A stretch of DNA of 40,985 nt from Clostridium sp. (GTDB taxonomy: Bacteria > Bacillota > Clostridia > Clostridiales > Clostridiaceae): the NCBI RefSeq assembly GCF_029258205.1, contig NZ_JARHZJ010000091.1, forward strand, positions 1 to 40,985. Direction: 5' to 3'. Below the pieces are notes generated by a model that was not told the DNA's origin, made no database searches, and saw only the letters and a list, made by a program, of their open reading frames with translations. The stretch's first letter is position 1; each line of letters starts with the position of its first letter. The translations under genes were made by a program, and so were the position numbers. Positions 8,174 to 17,065 of the stretch are shown here, piece by piece.

Positions 8174-8276
8174 AGCATGTAGGATCTTCTATGAATATTC
8201 TTAAACTATATAACCTGTAATTTGTTTCTTTATGTTGTGATTCTCCTTTTACATTTTATTCATGTAACTACATGCT
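8174..8276. other. 103-base element bounded by AGCATGTAG inverted repeats, possible small RNA
   Basis: AGCATGTAG (8174-8182) and CTACATGCT (8268-8276) form a closing stem around 85 bases of less extreme composition than the flanks. A smaller hairpin (TTACAT...ATGTAA) lies inside its right half. The strong hairpin at 8282-8315 follows directly, so a plus-strand RNA of about 150 bases ending there is possible; minus-strand read-through from the upstream gene is the alternative. No known riboswitch consensus recognised. Apart from this element, 7996-8412 holds the mgtE promoter and AT-rich sequence. Confidence 0.3.
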
Positions 8277-8281
8277 AAATC

Positions 8282-8315
8282 AAAAAGCAGATTAGTTTTT
8301 TTCTAATCTGCTTTT
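8282..8315. terminator. Bidirectional intrinsic terminator
   Basis: Perfect arms AAAAGCAGATTAG (8283-8295) and CTAATCTGCTTTT (8303-8315) with a T7 loop. T-runs are present on both sides, so it can end the DUF218 transcript on the minus strand and any plus-strand RNA arising upstream. Confidence 0.8.
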
Positions 8316-8412
8316 CACTTTAATTCTATATTATAAGTTATCCTTGATTTTAATCATAACCATATCTAATTTAAATTAAATTAAATAATTAAAGTTTCAA
8401 TATTTATTAAAG

Positions 8413-9185
8413 TTAAATGCTCTTATCAAATAAGTATGATTTACCAAATGCGAAAAATTCTCTTGCATACATAGAGGGCACTAAATACCACTGAGTTTTG
8501 TTAGTATATAAATAAACATCATCATATCCATTCCTTTTTGCTAAAAGATTACTCCTCATAGCATGGAAATCCGTTGTAACAACTAAAATATCTAAATCTT
8601 TTATAGGCTTTCCACTTAAGTTTTCTATGATTCCCTTAGAATATTTTAAATTTTCATATGTACTAGTAGCTTTATTTTCAAGGACAATTTTATCTTTTGG
8701 TACTCCATTTTCAACCAAATATTTTTCCATTGCACAAGCCTCAGTTATACTTTCACCAGGTCCTTGTCCACCAGACACTATAATGTCTCCAGTATACCCA
8801 GTTTTCTCTAAATATTCTATGGTCTTATCTAGCCTGTCTTTTAATGTGGCAGTAAATTTTCTCCCCTTATTCCAGCCCCTAAAACAACTATATAATCACA
8901 AAGCTTTAAGGATTTTTTAGGATAGAAAATTATTGCACTTTCTATTATTATAAATAGACTTATGCATATAAGAGTTAAAAATTTTATAGGCTTATGCACC
9001 TTTTTAAACCATTGTAATTTTAAAAGCTTATTTATTAAAAGAGTGTATAATATAATACTTACGCCTAATATTAAGTAAAAAAAGCTAAATGTTGTCTTTC
9101 CACTTAAAATATTAACTAAGATGTAATATGCTATTGATATCATTCCTATAAAAATTGAAATAAACTTAATAACTAAATTCTTCAT
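8413..9185 (-). pseudogene. DUF218 (YdcF/SanA-like) membrane protein, frameshifted
   Basis: Two reading frames together make one protein of about 258 aa. The N-terminal part (from 9185) has several membrane helices and the start of the DUF218 domain (CDYIVVLGAGIRGEN), then hits a stop at 8841. The second frame carries the rest of the domain (IVSGGQGPGESITEACAM, ATSTYENLKYS, LVVTTDFHAMRS). Adding one T to the TTT run near 8855-8858 restores GENFTATLKDRLDKT, joining them without loss. DUF218 proteins are linked to envelope functions, but substrates are largely unknown. The break is either a true recent pseudogene or a sequencing error in a homopolymer. The terminator at 8282-8315 serves it. Confidence 0.8.
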
Positions 9186-9453
9186 ATTAATCTCCTTTCT
9201 TAAATTCTTAATATAAAAATTTTACCAAAACTTTCTAATAAACTATATACAATAATATTACAAATTTACGTAAAAATCCACTAAATTTACTCTTGTATTT
9301 TCACGATAAATTACTTTTTAAGAAAACATATTAAAATCAACTTAAATTTTAAGATAGAACTAAAACTAAAATTCTAAAAGAAATATGTTTAAATTTCATA
9401 TTATATGAAATAATATTAATGTTTAGACTTTTTAAATTTAAGGAGATGTATTT

Positions 9454-9663
9454 ATGAGTAGTAGAACTGGAATAGTAAAATGGTTTAATCAAGAGAAAGG
9501 CTATGGCTTTATTTCTTGTGACGAAGGTAATGATGTGTTTGTACATATATCACAAGTTAAGGAAAAAGGAACTGAAAAAGATTTACATGAAGGTGAAAAT
9601 GTTTCTTTTGATATAAGTGAAGGTGAAAAAGGACCAATAGCTATTAACGTTCAAAAGCTATAA
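9454..9663 (+). CDS. Cold-shock domain protein (CspA family)
   Basis: A 69-aa single cold-shock domain that binds single-stranded RNA/DNA and melts mRNA structure in the cytoplasm, typically after a temperature drop. RNP1 (KGYGFI, residues 15-20) and RNP2 (VFVHI, residues 28-32) are intact, as is the opening TGIVKWFN. AAGGAGATGT precedes the ATG at a suitable distance. Monocistronic. The 268-base gap upstream is AT-rich and could include a long csp-type leader, but no clear cold box can be assigned by eye. Confidence 0.95.
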   Translation: MSSRTGIVKWFNQEKGYGFISCDEGNDVFVHISQVKEKGTEKDLHEGENVSFDISEGEKGPIAINVQKL

Positions 9664-9805
9664 AAACTAAAGAAGCTTCAGCATAACTAAAAACCTAAAA
9701 CTTATACATAATATTAAGAGAATTCTAAATAAATTTTAGAATTTAAGATTTTACATTGAAAAGTTTAAATTATTATAAGTTAAGCAAGTTTCAAAGTTTT
9801 AATAA

Positions 9806-9858
9806 AATATTCCGAGTAAATTTACACTAATAATTTATAGTGATTACTCGGAATATTT
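9806..9858. terminator. Bidirectional terminator between csp gene and HMA gene
   Basis: A long inverted repeat with outer arms AAATATTCCGAGTAA (9806-9820) and TTACTCGGAATATTT (9844-9858) and an inner ACACTA/TAGTG(A) stem. It lies between convergent genes and is followed by T-rich sequence. A weaker inverted repeat (AATTCTAAA...TTTAGAATT) at about 9720-9745 lies nearer to the csp gene. Confidence 0.75.
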
Positions 9859-9909
9859 TTATAAGATTTATTATAGCTTTTAATAAATCTTCTTTCAAAA
9901 AAAATTTTA

Positions 9910-10116
9910 CTAACTTCTTATAGAAAATCCTGTGTTTTCTATGCAGTTTTCAATTTCACTTTTACTTGTATGCTCATTAAACATAACTTCTATACTTCCT
10001 CTATCTACATCTACACATACATTTTGAACACCTTCTAAATTTTCTAAAGCATTTTTAACTTGAGTCTTATTTACAGAGCTTCCTAAGCCATCTACTAAAC
10101 AATTAATTTTCTCCAT
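9910..10116 (-). CDS. HMA-fold protein lacking the CxxC metal site
   Basis: The 68-aa protein has the length and pattern of a copper-chaperone (heavy-metal-associated) domain: VDGLGSSVNKTQVKNALENLEGVQNVCVDVDRGSIEVMF, ending with an acidic helix and GFSIRS. In working metal chaperones the first loop reads MxCxxC; here it is DGLGSSVN, with no cysteine pair. Metal transfer by the usual mechanism is therefore unlikely. I chose the ATG at 10116, nine bases after AAAGGAG, over an upstream ATG at 10134. It lies 61 bases downstream of the oxidoreductase gene on the same strand, with no visible terminator between, so they may be co-transcribed. Confidence 0.75.
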   Translation of the reverse strand: MEKINCLVDGLGSSVNKTQVKNALENLEGVQNVCVDVDRGSIEVMFNEHTSKSEIENCIENTGFSIRS

Positions 10117-10177
10117 ACTAAATTCTCCTTTCAAACTAATGTTAAAAAATAGTATGTGTAATCTCAGCTTTTAATAT

Positions 10178-11149
10178 TTATTTTTCAAATGGATAAATAA
10201 TTTCCCAATCTTTTCTTAGCTTATTCATAATTTTTGTAACATCATATGTTAACTCTATACTCTTAGAATCTTTATTCTCATTTATTCTAGATTCCATAAA
10301 GCTAACTTCATAATCTAAGGCCTTTTCCTCTTCTCCACACTCTATACCTTCCACTGTTCCATCCAGGTAGTTTATGGTTGCCTTATTAGCTCTTGGAAAA
10401 TTATCAATTGTTATAAATCCATTGTCGCAAGAAACAATTCCTCTCTTAGGCATTTTAGATCTAAATGCTAGTGATATAACTGCCATTTCCTCTTCCTTTG
10501 TCTTTAATATTATTCCTGACTGCTCATCTACACCAGTACTAGATTTCTTAACTGTACTTAAGATTTCCTCTGGCATGCTAGATAAAAAGTATCTTGCAAA
10601 GGATAAGGCATAAGTTCCAATATCTAAAAGTGCTCCTCCAGCTAAATCAAGATTAAAGAATCTGTTATTTTCATCATATTCTTTAAAGCTTCCAAAGGAA
10701 ACTTGAACCATATTAACTTTTCCTAAATCTTCATTATTTATTTTCTTTATAACCTTTTCATATAATGGCATATGAAATAGAGTCATTGCTTCTTCTAAAA
10801 CTAAATTTTTCTTTCTTGCTATTTTTAAAGCTTCTTCTAACTCTTTTTGATTTACAGTTATAGCCTTTTCGCATAGAACATGCTTATTATTATTTAAACT
10901 TTTTATAATATACTCATAATGATTACTGTGTGGTGTTGCTATATATACTACATCTATATCTTCATCTTTTATGATCTCATCATAACTTCCATAAGCTTTC
11001 TTAACATTATTTTCCTTAGCAAATTTTTCTGCTCTTTCCTTACTTCTAGAAGCTACTGCATAAACCTCTCCATTAACTCTATTTAAAGCCTGTGCAAAAT
11101 CTCTAGCTATATTTCCAGGTCCTAATATTCCCCATTTAAGTTTTTTCAT
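10178..11149 (-). CDS. Gfo/Idh/MocA-family NAD(P)-dependent oxidoreductase
   Basis: A cytoplasmic dehydrogenase of a family that mostly acts on sugars, inositols or related hydroxy compounds. The 323-aa length is typical. The Rossmann motif GILGPGNIARDF (residues 7-18) binds the cofactor, YIATPHSNHYE follows strand 4, and the catalytic-loop motif is CEKAITVN (residues 93-100) in place of the usual EKP, with Ala replacing Pro. The C-terminal alpha/beta domain carries LAGGALLDIGTYALSFARYF, a conserved family segment. The start follows AGGAGCTAAGAAAATG. Substrate unknown; the neighbours give no pathway. Confidence 0.9.
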   Translation of the reverse strand: MKKLKWGILGPGNIARDFAQALNRVNGEVYAVASRSKERAEKFAKENNVKKAYGSYDEIIKDEDIDVVYIATPHSNHYEYIIKSLNNNKHVLCEKAITVNQKELEEALKIARKKNLVLEEAMTLFHMPLYEKVIKKINNEDLGKVNMVQVSFGSFKEYDENNRFFNLDLAGGALLDIGTYALSFARYFLSSMPEEILSTVKKSSTGVDEQSGIILKTKEEEMAVISLAFRSKMPKRGIVSCDNGFITIDNFPRANKATINYLDGTVEGIECGEEEKALDYEVSFMESRINENKDSKSIELTYDVTKIMNKLRKDWEIIYPFEK

Positions 11150-11241
11150 TTTCTTAGCTCCTTTTTTTAATATAAAGTGTCTTATTTAAACTTATTTTAA
11201 ACTAATAACCTACTTAAATCAAAAGTTATTTAAAACTAAAT

Positions 11242-11267
11242 AAAAGGACCAATTATTAGGTCCTTTT
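11242..11267. terminator. Terminator downstream of mprF
   Basis: Perfect arms AAAAGGACC (11242-11250) and GGTCCTTTT (11259-11267) with an 8-base loop, 80 bases after the mprF stop codon and upstream of the oxidoreductase gene. Confidence 0.8.
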
Positions 11268-11347
11268 AAAAATCATATATTTTATTTTTAATTAATATAT
11301 GTATAAGTAAAATTCTAAAAACAATTCCTATGTTAAAATATAATTTT

Positions 11348-13903
11348 TTATTTAATTATACTTTTTAAGTTTCTTATAAATATACTTTCATCTAAATTTC
11401 TGTTTCTTGAACAAACTATAGCTGCTTGTATTACTGTTATTAGTATGGATGTATTTCTTCTGTAAGCAATATATTTATACTCCCAATTATGACAAAACTT
11501 CTCTTTAAAGCGTCTTAATCCTTTAAATGAATAAAGTGATTGTCCATTTTCATAAAATTGAAGGGCTAACTTTTCATTCCAGAAAGCATATTTAGATAAA
11601 CCCACATTAGCTAAAGGAGCCATTCCCATGTTGAATATCTTATAACCCTTTTCTTTTCCATACTCAATTAAACTTATGAACATAAAATCCATAACTCCTC
11701 TTGGAGTATTTTTGCTAAATCTCATTAAATCAACTGAGAAACTTTCATTATCATACATATACATAATATTAGCAAAGGCTTTTATTTCCCCCTCAGCATC
11801 CTTTAAAATGGCTATAGGAGCTTTATTTAAATAATCCTCATCAAAGAACCCTACTGAAAATCCTTTTTCTTTTCTTCCATCTAACCATTCATCTGATATT
11901 TCTCTTAAAGAATCTAAAAATTCCTTTGAAAAAGGTGGTTCAACAATATGGAAAGTATAACCTTCCTTAGTCACCTTACTTCTTGAAGTTTTTAAACTTT
12001 TCATTTTGTTTCCTACAACTTTAAATTCTTTTACATCAACCTTAGCTTCTTCTCCAATTTTCATAAAATCATACCCATTGGAGTGAAGATAACTTATCAT
12101 TTCTTCATTAACCTGATAAAATACTGGTGTATAACCATAGTTATCAGCATACTCACAAAACTTTTCTATTTCCTTAAATAAATTTTCACTATTTCCTACA
12201 GGATTTCCTAAAACAAAAAGTTTATCTCCATAGACTTCATATTGAATAAAAATATCCTTATCTTCATTTAAATAAACATACTTATCATTTAGAAATACTA
12301 AATGAGTTAGTGAATCACCCTTGTATTCTTCTATTATATTTTCCACATATTCTCTACATTCATCAAAAGTCTTAACAGGAATTTTTCTTCTTATATTTAA
12401 AAAGTAAATAGTTACATATATTATAGTTACTAAAGCAAAAGCTATAAATCCAAATTTATATGCCATCTTGTAAGGCATTTTATGAACTATCCCAACATAT
12501 TTAATATGTTTCCCAAAAGTAATTAAAATAAAGAAATAAATTGAAAAAGATGCAATTAAAATACCTGAATCTATTAAGGTATTTTTACAACTTACAACAA
12601 AACTATCTCTGTAGAACATTCTCTTACTTAAATATAAAAGGTAAGCTACAATAACTAAAAATACTAATTCATAAGGATTAATTCCATTTGTTAATGACAA
12701 TATTATTCCTAATATAAGCAAAATAATACTTGCTTTATAAATACTTTTAGCTCTATATTTCATCATAAGAGCTGCAAGCATTATCAAAAATCCTAATAAT
12801 ACGCTCATTCCAATTGATAAACCTAATACCTGTTTACCTAAAATTTCTTTTAATAATTTTATCTTTAATAAATATTGAGGTGCTATATTGGATAAAACCA
12901 TAATAGCTCCTGATATAAATACTAAAGACACCATTATCTTATAAGCCACCTTAGAAACTATCTCATAAGGCAATCCATTGAACTTTTTATTTATTTTTCC
13001 ACCGAAATCATGGACAAAAAGTAATACACCTATAAGAGCTGGAACTATAAAATAACTTATTCTGTAAAGTATTATAACTAATAAGGTTTGCTCTATAGGA
13101 ATACCTACTCCTTCTAATCCATTCATAAAACTTAAGTCAAAAGTACCAATTCCTCCTGGAATCATACTAATTATACCTATAACAGCTGCCTCAATATATA
13201 TTGGTAAGAAAGTAGTAATACCTATCTTTGCTCCTGTTATTCTTAAAGTCGCATAAATTAAAATTATTGTTGTAAGCCACTCTAAAAATGATATGAATAT
13301 AATACCTAAAGTACTAAAAAACTCTAACTTATTCCTTGTCTTGCTATATTTATAAGCTGAGTAAATTATAAAACCTGGTGCATATAATGATATTATTCCT
13401 ATGGCATATTTTATTATTCCTAAGTTATTCCATGAAGATATTTGAATCCCCATATATGTACAACAGACTATTGATAATCCTGTTAAATTCAAGGCTACTA
13501 TTTTACCAATTTCTTTTAATAATTTCTTTTTATCATCTACATAATCACCATAAAAATACTGTTTAAAAGCTAATGATGTAGCTCCTCCAAATCCAAGTAA
13601 ACTTGCAATTGAACTTGCTATCCAAGAATACTTATATAGTTTCCTATTCTTCAATCTTATTCCAACTTTTCTCTTTAAAATAAAATCGTAAAAAGATAAC
13701 GGAATATAAGAAATTATACCTAATGCTGCAATTATTAATAGATTTAAAAAATCTAGTTTATTTCTATACATAAAGAAATATTCTGAATTGAAATTTTTAA
13801 ATACTGAAGTAAATTCCCTAACTATAAATAATATTACTACGGAAACAAATGCTATCTTAAAAAATAATTTTAACTTATCACTTATCTTTATATTTAACTT
13901 CAC
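11348..13903 (-). CDS. mprF: MprF: aminoacyl-phosphatidylglycerol synthase and flippase
   Basis: MprF transfers an amino acid (lysine or alanine) from tRNA to phosphatidylglycerol and flips the product to the outer leaflet, reducing sensitivity to cationic peptides. The 851-aa protein has an N-terminal multi-helix flippase region (about 1-510, with GFGGATSLAFKQYFYG and SMIPGGIGTFDLSF) and a C-terminal cytosolic DUF2156/GNAT-like synthase domain (about 520-851, with SVDLMRFSKNTPRGVMDFMF and KGYKIFNMGMAPLANVG). C. perfringens is known to have two MprFs with Ala- and Lys-specificity; which one this is cannot be read here. A flippase-only paralogue lies immediately upstream. Has its own terminator at 11242. 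Confidence 0.93.
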   Translation of the reverse strand: MKLNIKISDKLKLFFKIAFVSVVILFIVREFTSVFKNFNSEYFFMYRNKLDFLNLLIIAALGIISYIPLSFYDFILKRKVGIRLKNRKLYKYSWIASSIASLLGFGGATSLAFKQYFYGDYVDDKKKLLKEIGKIVALNLTGLSIVCCTYMGIQISSWNNLGIIKYAIGIISLYAPGFIIYSAYKYSKTRNKLEFFSTLGIIFISFLEWLTTIILIYATLRITGAKIGITTFLPIYIEAAVIGIISMIPGGIGTFDLSFMNGLEGVGIPIEQTLLVIILYRISYFIVPALIGVLLFVHDFGGKINKKFNGLPYEIVSKVAYKIMVSLVFISGAIMVLSNIAPQYLLKIKLLKEILGKQVLGLSIGMSVLLGFLIMLAALMMKYRAKSIYKASIILLILGIILSLTNGINPYELVFLVIVAYLLYLSKRMFYRDSFVVSCKNTLIDSGILIASFSIYFFILITFGKHIKYVGIVHKMPYKMAYKFGFIAFALVTIIYVTIYFLNIRRKIPVKTFDECREYVENIIEEYKGDSLTHLVFLNDKYVYLNEDKDIFIQYEVYGDKLFVLGNPVGNSENLFKEIEKFCEYADNYGYTPVFYQVNEEMISYLHSNGYDFMKIGEEAKVDVKEFKVVGNKMKSLKTSRSKVTKEGYTFHIVEPPFSKEFLDSLREISDEWLDGRKEKGFSVGFFDEDYLNKAPIAILKDAEGEIKAFANIMYMYDNESFSVDLMRFSKNTPRGVMDFMFISLIEYGKEKGYKIFNMGMAPLANVGLSKYAFWNEKLALQFYENGQSLYSFKGLRRFKEKFCHNWEYKYIAYRRNTSILITVIQAAIVCSRNRNLDESIFIRNLKSIIK
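13568..13640. repeat. Near-identical DNA tract shared with 14755-14827
   Basis: About 70 bases beginning GCTAATGATGTAGCTCCTCC are repeated almost base for base in the adjacent paralogue, although the genes around this tract are much more diverged. Both copies encode GFGGATSLAFKQYFYG and its flank. This points to local gene conversion or to a very recent partial duplication. Confidence 0.75.
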
Positions 13904-14159
13904 CTTTTATCCTCCCTATGTTTAAAATACAATTTTATTATACACTTTATCTTCCTTAAAAATCCATTGATTAATATTTCATTTACATTACAAAAATGTA
14001 AGAATTATTTCTCTTATATAATTTTACTTTATAAATATTACTTTAATATTTCGCTTTCCTTATTTTCACCTTAAAATATGATGAAAATAGTCATATATCA
14101 AAATAATTTTATTATTATATTTTAATATATCCTCTTAATATTTTTAAATTTAATCCTTA

Positions 14160-15080
14160 TTATTTTTTTACTAAAGCTTTAAAATTCATTCCAAAATCAT
14201 GAATATATAGAATTACCCCTATTGCTGCAGGCAATATAAAATAACTTATCCTATAAAGTATTATTACTAAAAAAGTTTGTTCTATAGGCACTCCTAATCC
14301 TTTAAAGCCATCTATAAATGTTAAATCAAAAGTTCCAAAACCTCCAGGTATCATACTTACTATACCAATAGCTGTAGCTCTTACATATACATAAAAATAT
14401 TCTGTCAACTTTATATGAGCCCCTGTAATAGCTAAGATTAAATATATAAGCATCATATTTAAGGTCCACTCCACAAAGGATATTCCTACAACTTTTAAGG
14501 TGAATCCTTCTTCAGCCTTTTTCTTTTTATAATTATATAATGAATTTATAATAACCAAAGGAGCATATGCTGAAACTCCGTATACTACATATTTTATAAT
14601 CCCTAAATTTTTTATATCCTTAAATTCTAAGAGAATATAAATTATACATAATACAGACAATCCAGTTAAGTTTAAAAATATGATTTTTCCTATTTCTTTT
14701 AAAAGCTTCTTTTTATCCTTTACATGACTCCCATAAAAATATTGCTTAAAAGCTAATGATGTAGCTCCTCCAAATCCAAGTAAACTTGCAATTGAACTTG
14801 CTATCCAAGAATATTTATATAATTTTCTATTATTAATATCTATACCAACATTCTTTTTTAAAATGAAATCATAAGTAGATAAAGGCATATATGCAATAAT
14901 ACCAGCTATAGAAATTAACATTAGTTGTAAAAAATGCAACCTATCTCTATACATATTAAAATAGGTAATATTAAATTCTTCAAACATATTTTTAAATCCA
15001 AAGGCCACTAAAACTAATACTACTACTATAAAAGTTATCTTTAAAAAAAGCTTAACTCTATTGTTTAATTTAATCTTCAA
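14160..15080 (-). CDS. Flippase-domain-only MprF paralogue
   Basis: The 306-aa membrane protein aligns along its length with residues 1-310 of the neighbouring MprF, then stops, with no synthase domain. TTG 15080 is the likely start: GGGGAG precedes it by 7 bases and LKIKLN then matches the MprF N-terminus; an upstream in-frame GTG (15110) has no ribosome-binding site. The residues SWIASSIASLLGFGGATSLA are identical in both paralogues, and about 60 bases coding for this region are nearly unchanged. It may work as a separate lipid flippase, partner the full-length enzyme, or be a duplicated fragment under decay. The reading frame is intact, which favours function. Confidence 0.8.
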   Translation of the reverse strand: MKIKLNNRVKLFLKITFIVVVLVLVAFGFKNMFEEFNITYFNMYRDRLHFLQLMLISIAGIIAYMPLSTYDFILKKNVGIDINNRKLYKYSWIASSIASLLGFGGATSLAFKQYFYGSHVKDKKKLLKEIGKIIFLNLTGLSVLCIIYILLEFKDIKNLGIIKYVVYGVSAYAPLVIINSLYNYKKKKAEEGFTLKVVGISFVEWTLNMMLIYLILAITGAHIKLTEYFYVYVRATAIGIVSMIPGGFGTFDLTFIDGFKGLGVPIEQTFLVIILYRISYFILPAAIGVILYIHDFGMNFKALVKK

Positions 15081-15154
15081 ATTTTTTCTCCCCTTTGCAT
15101 TTATTAACACGTAATTAATATTATTTTACATTAAATCAAATAAAATTCAAAATT

Positions 15155-15187
15155 AAAAGCGATTCAAAAAATTTTTAAATCGCTTTT
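15155..15187. terminator. Terminator of the 15218-15709 gene
   Basis: Arms AAAAGCGATT (15155-15164) and AATCGCTTTT (15178-15187) around an A/T-rich loop, located 30 bases after the stop codon at 15218, upstream of the flippase-only gene. Confidence 0.75.
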
Positions 15188-15217
15188 ATTAATATAAAAT
15201 TATTATATAAAAAACTT

Positions 15218-15709
15218 CTATACTTTTATCCTCTCTTCAAAAGAGTTTGTGCCCTTAAAATAATCCTCTATATTTAAGAATACATTTTTTAAACTATCTG
15301 AGTTTATTACCACATATTTTGATTTACTACTAGCACCTAAAATTGAGTAATTTGGATATTCAACTATATACTTCTCTTTATCTATACTATTATTATTTAT
15401 AACAATTACATCACTACTACTTAAAAAAATATATAATTTCCTATCACTATCAGTTATTGGTGCAAAATTCTTTTTTTCCTTAATATCACTCTCATTTAAA
15501 ATGTTTACTACCTCTTCAATACTCTTTTTCTCTAGACTACTAGGTAAATTATAGTAATTTTCACTTCTTTCTTTATTCATATAGTATTTCATTGCTATTA
15601 CTTTACTTTCCTTCATTTTAAAAAAAGTATTTTGTTTAATAAAACTAAAAACAAGAACTCCAAGAATAAGCATTATACTCACAATAGTGAATCCCTTCTT
15701 TTTCCCCAA
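15218..15709 (-). CDS. Membrane-anchored hypothetical protein
   Basis: A 163-aa protein with a short basic N-terminus (MGKKKG), one membrane helix (about residues 7-24) and an extracellular domain of about 135 residues with mixed alpha/beta character. The start is TTG 15709, seven bases after AGGGGGT; no ATG fits. There is no lipobox cysteine, so it is a single-pass membrane or signal-anchored protein. Family not recognised. It is flanked by its own terminator and is not closely linked to its neighbours. Confidence 0.65.
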   Translation of the reverse strand: MGKKKGFTIVSIMLILGVLVFSFIKQNTFFKMKESKVIAMKYYMNKERSENYYNLPSSLEKKSIEEVVNILNESDIKEKKNFAPITDSDRKLYIFLSSSDVIVINNNSIDKEKYIVEYPNYSILGASSKSKYVVINSDSLKNVFLNIEDYFKGTNSFEERIKV

Positions 15710-15883
15710 AAAATTACCCCCTATCTATTTCTGTTTATATAATTATATACTTATATATTTTCATAATACAACATTTTTATATAAATTAAAAGTTGATATG
15801 ACAAATCATTGTATTTTGTTTTAAATCAAATGTTAATATTTTTAGTTTAATTTAAAAAATATACAAAAAAAGCAAAAGATACA

Positions 15884-17056
15884 TTAAATATATCTTTTAC
15901 TTTCTTTACTATTATTTAAATAATCAATTAAAGTTATCTTATTAAAGCTACTTGATTCTATATTTTTTAAATTTAAATACATATTATTTAAAATCTCACT
16001 TTGATCTTCTACTGAAAATAAATTTCCATAATTGCTTTCAAAATTAGTATATATATTTTCCTCTAATCTTTCTTTAAAGTTTAAAATTAATTCATCTATG
16101 CTTTTAATATACTCTCCCTTAAATAAATCTAAGGCATATAAAAGTTCTATTTCTATCTTATTTTCTATATTTTCATATCCTATGAACTTCTCTATATCAA
16201 TTAAAATTTTATTTTTTAAAAAACCTTTATTGAAAAATTGTATTAGCTTAAAAAATCGCTTATTTAAGGATTTATAATCAACCTTTTCACACTTATATAA
16301 GTCATAATTCCTTGATTCTCTTATTCCTAGTTTATTTAAACTTTCAAAAAAATTCTCATAAATTATTTTTTCATATTTTAAATAAATATTAAATATTCTC
16401 TCATTTATATCACTTAGTTCTAAAATATCATTTTTTATTATATCAACTAATTTTAAATTAATATCTTCCTTTGAAGTTAATTTTATTTCCTTTAGTACAA
16501 CTCTGCTTTTTAAATTGATATTTTCTTTAATTCTTTTAGAAGAACTTTCTATGTAAGTTATTAATTCAACTAAAAACTTTTCTTTCAACTCCTTACATTG
16601 AATTCCAAAATCAATTCTTAACTTATTATGATATAAATAATCCTTATTTAACTCTTCATTATACTCTTTAATAGTTTCTAATAATTTATACTTTAAATTT
16701 AATAAAACCTCATCTATTAATTCACATTCTAAATTTTTAAAATCTTCTTTGCTTATAGAGTTCATTTTTATATCTATCTCTTTAAATTTTCTCTTAGCTC
16801 CCTTCAAAAAAGAATTTATTTTATTATTCTCATAATTACTACTAGCAAAATTTTCTAAGGATTCTAACTCTATTTTTAAATTCTCTATATATTTCCTTAA
16901 TCTCAAAGTCATTATTAATATTTTATTTTCTCTTTCATATTGTTTTATATCCCTATATAACTTTAAAAACTTCTCATTTAAATTTGATGAATTATAAAGA
17001 ACATTATTTTCTTCTTTATCCTTATAAACTTTCATTTCATATTTCTTAACCAACAT
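15884..17056 (-). CDS. Helical coiled-coil protein, second gene of a coupled pair
   Basis: A 390-aa soluble protein, almost entirely Lys/Glu/Asn/Ile-rich helix, with no signal peptide, membrane segment or enzyme motif that I can see. Its ribosome-binding site (TTTTAGGAGAAAGCTATG) overlaps the stop codon of the upstream gene (TAG within TTTTAGGAG), so the two are translationally coupled and probably made in fixed proportion. The partner is a tail-anchored coiled-coil protein, so this one may be recruited to the membrane. Function unknown. Confidence 0.7.
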   Translation of the reverse strand: MLVKKYEMKVYKDKEENNVLYNSSNLNEKFLKLYRDIKQYERENKILIMTLRLRKYIENLKIELESLENFASSNYENNKINSFLKGAKRKFKEIDIKMNSISKEDFKNLECELIDEVLLNLKYKLLETIKEYNEELNKDYLYHNKLRIDFGIQCKELKEKFLVELITYIESSSKRIKENINLKSRVVLKEIKLTSKEDINLKLVDIIKNDILELSDINERIFNIYLKYEKIIYENFFESLNKLGIRESRNYDLYKCEKVDYKSLNKRFFKLIQFFNKGFLKNKILIDIEKFIGYENIENKIEIELLYALDLFKGEYIKSIDELILNFKERLEENIYTNFESNYGNLFSVEDQSEILNNMYLNLKNIESSSFNKITLIDYLNNSKESKRYI

Positions 17057-17065
17057 AGCTTTCTC

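Noticed and set aside
7843-8280. M-box (ykoK-type) Mg2+ riboswitch before mgtE
   Set aside because: I looked for the conserved M-box core and multi-stem layout in the leader and further upstream and could not find it; the leader is short, with a peptide ORF and simple stems instead.
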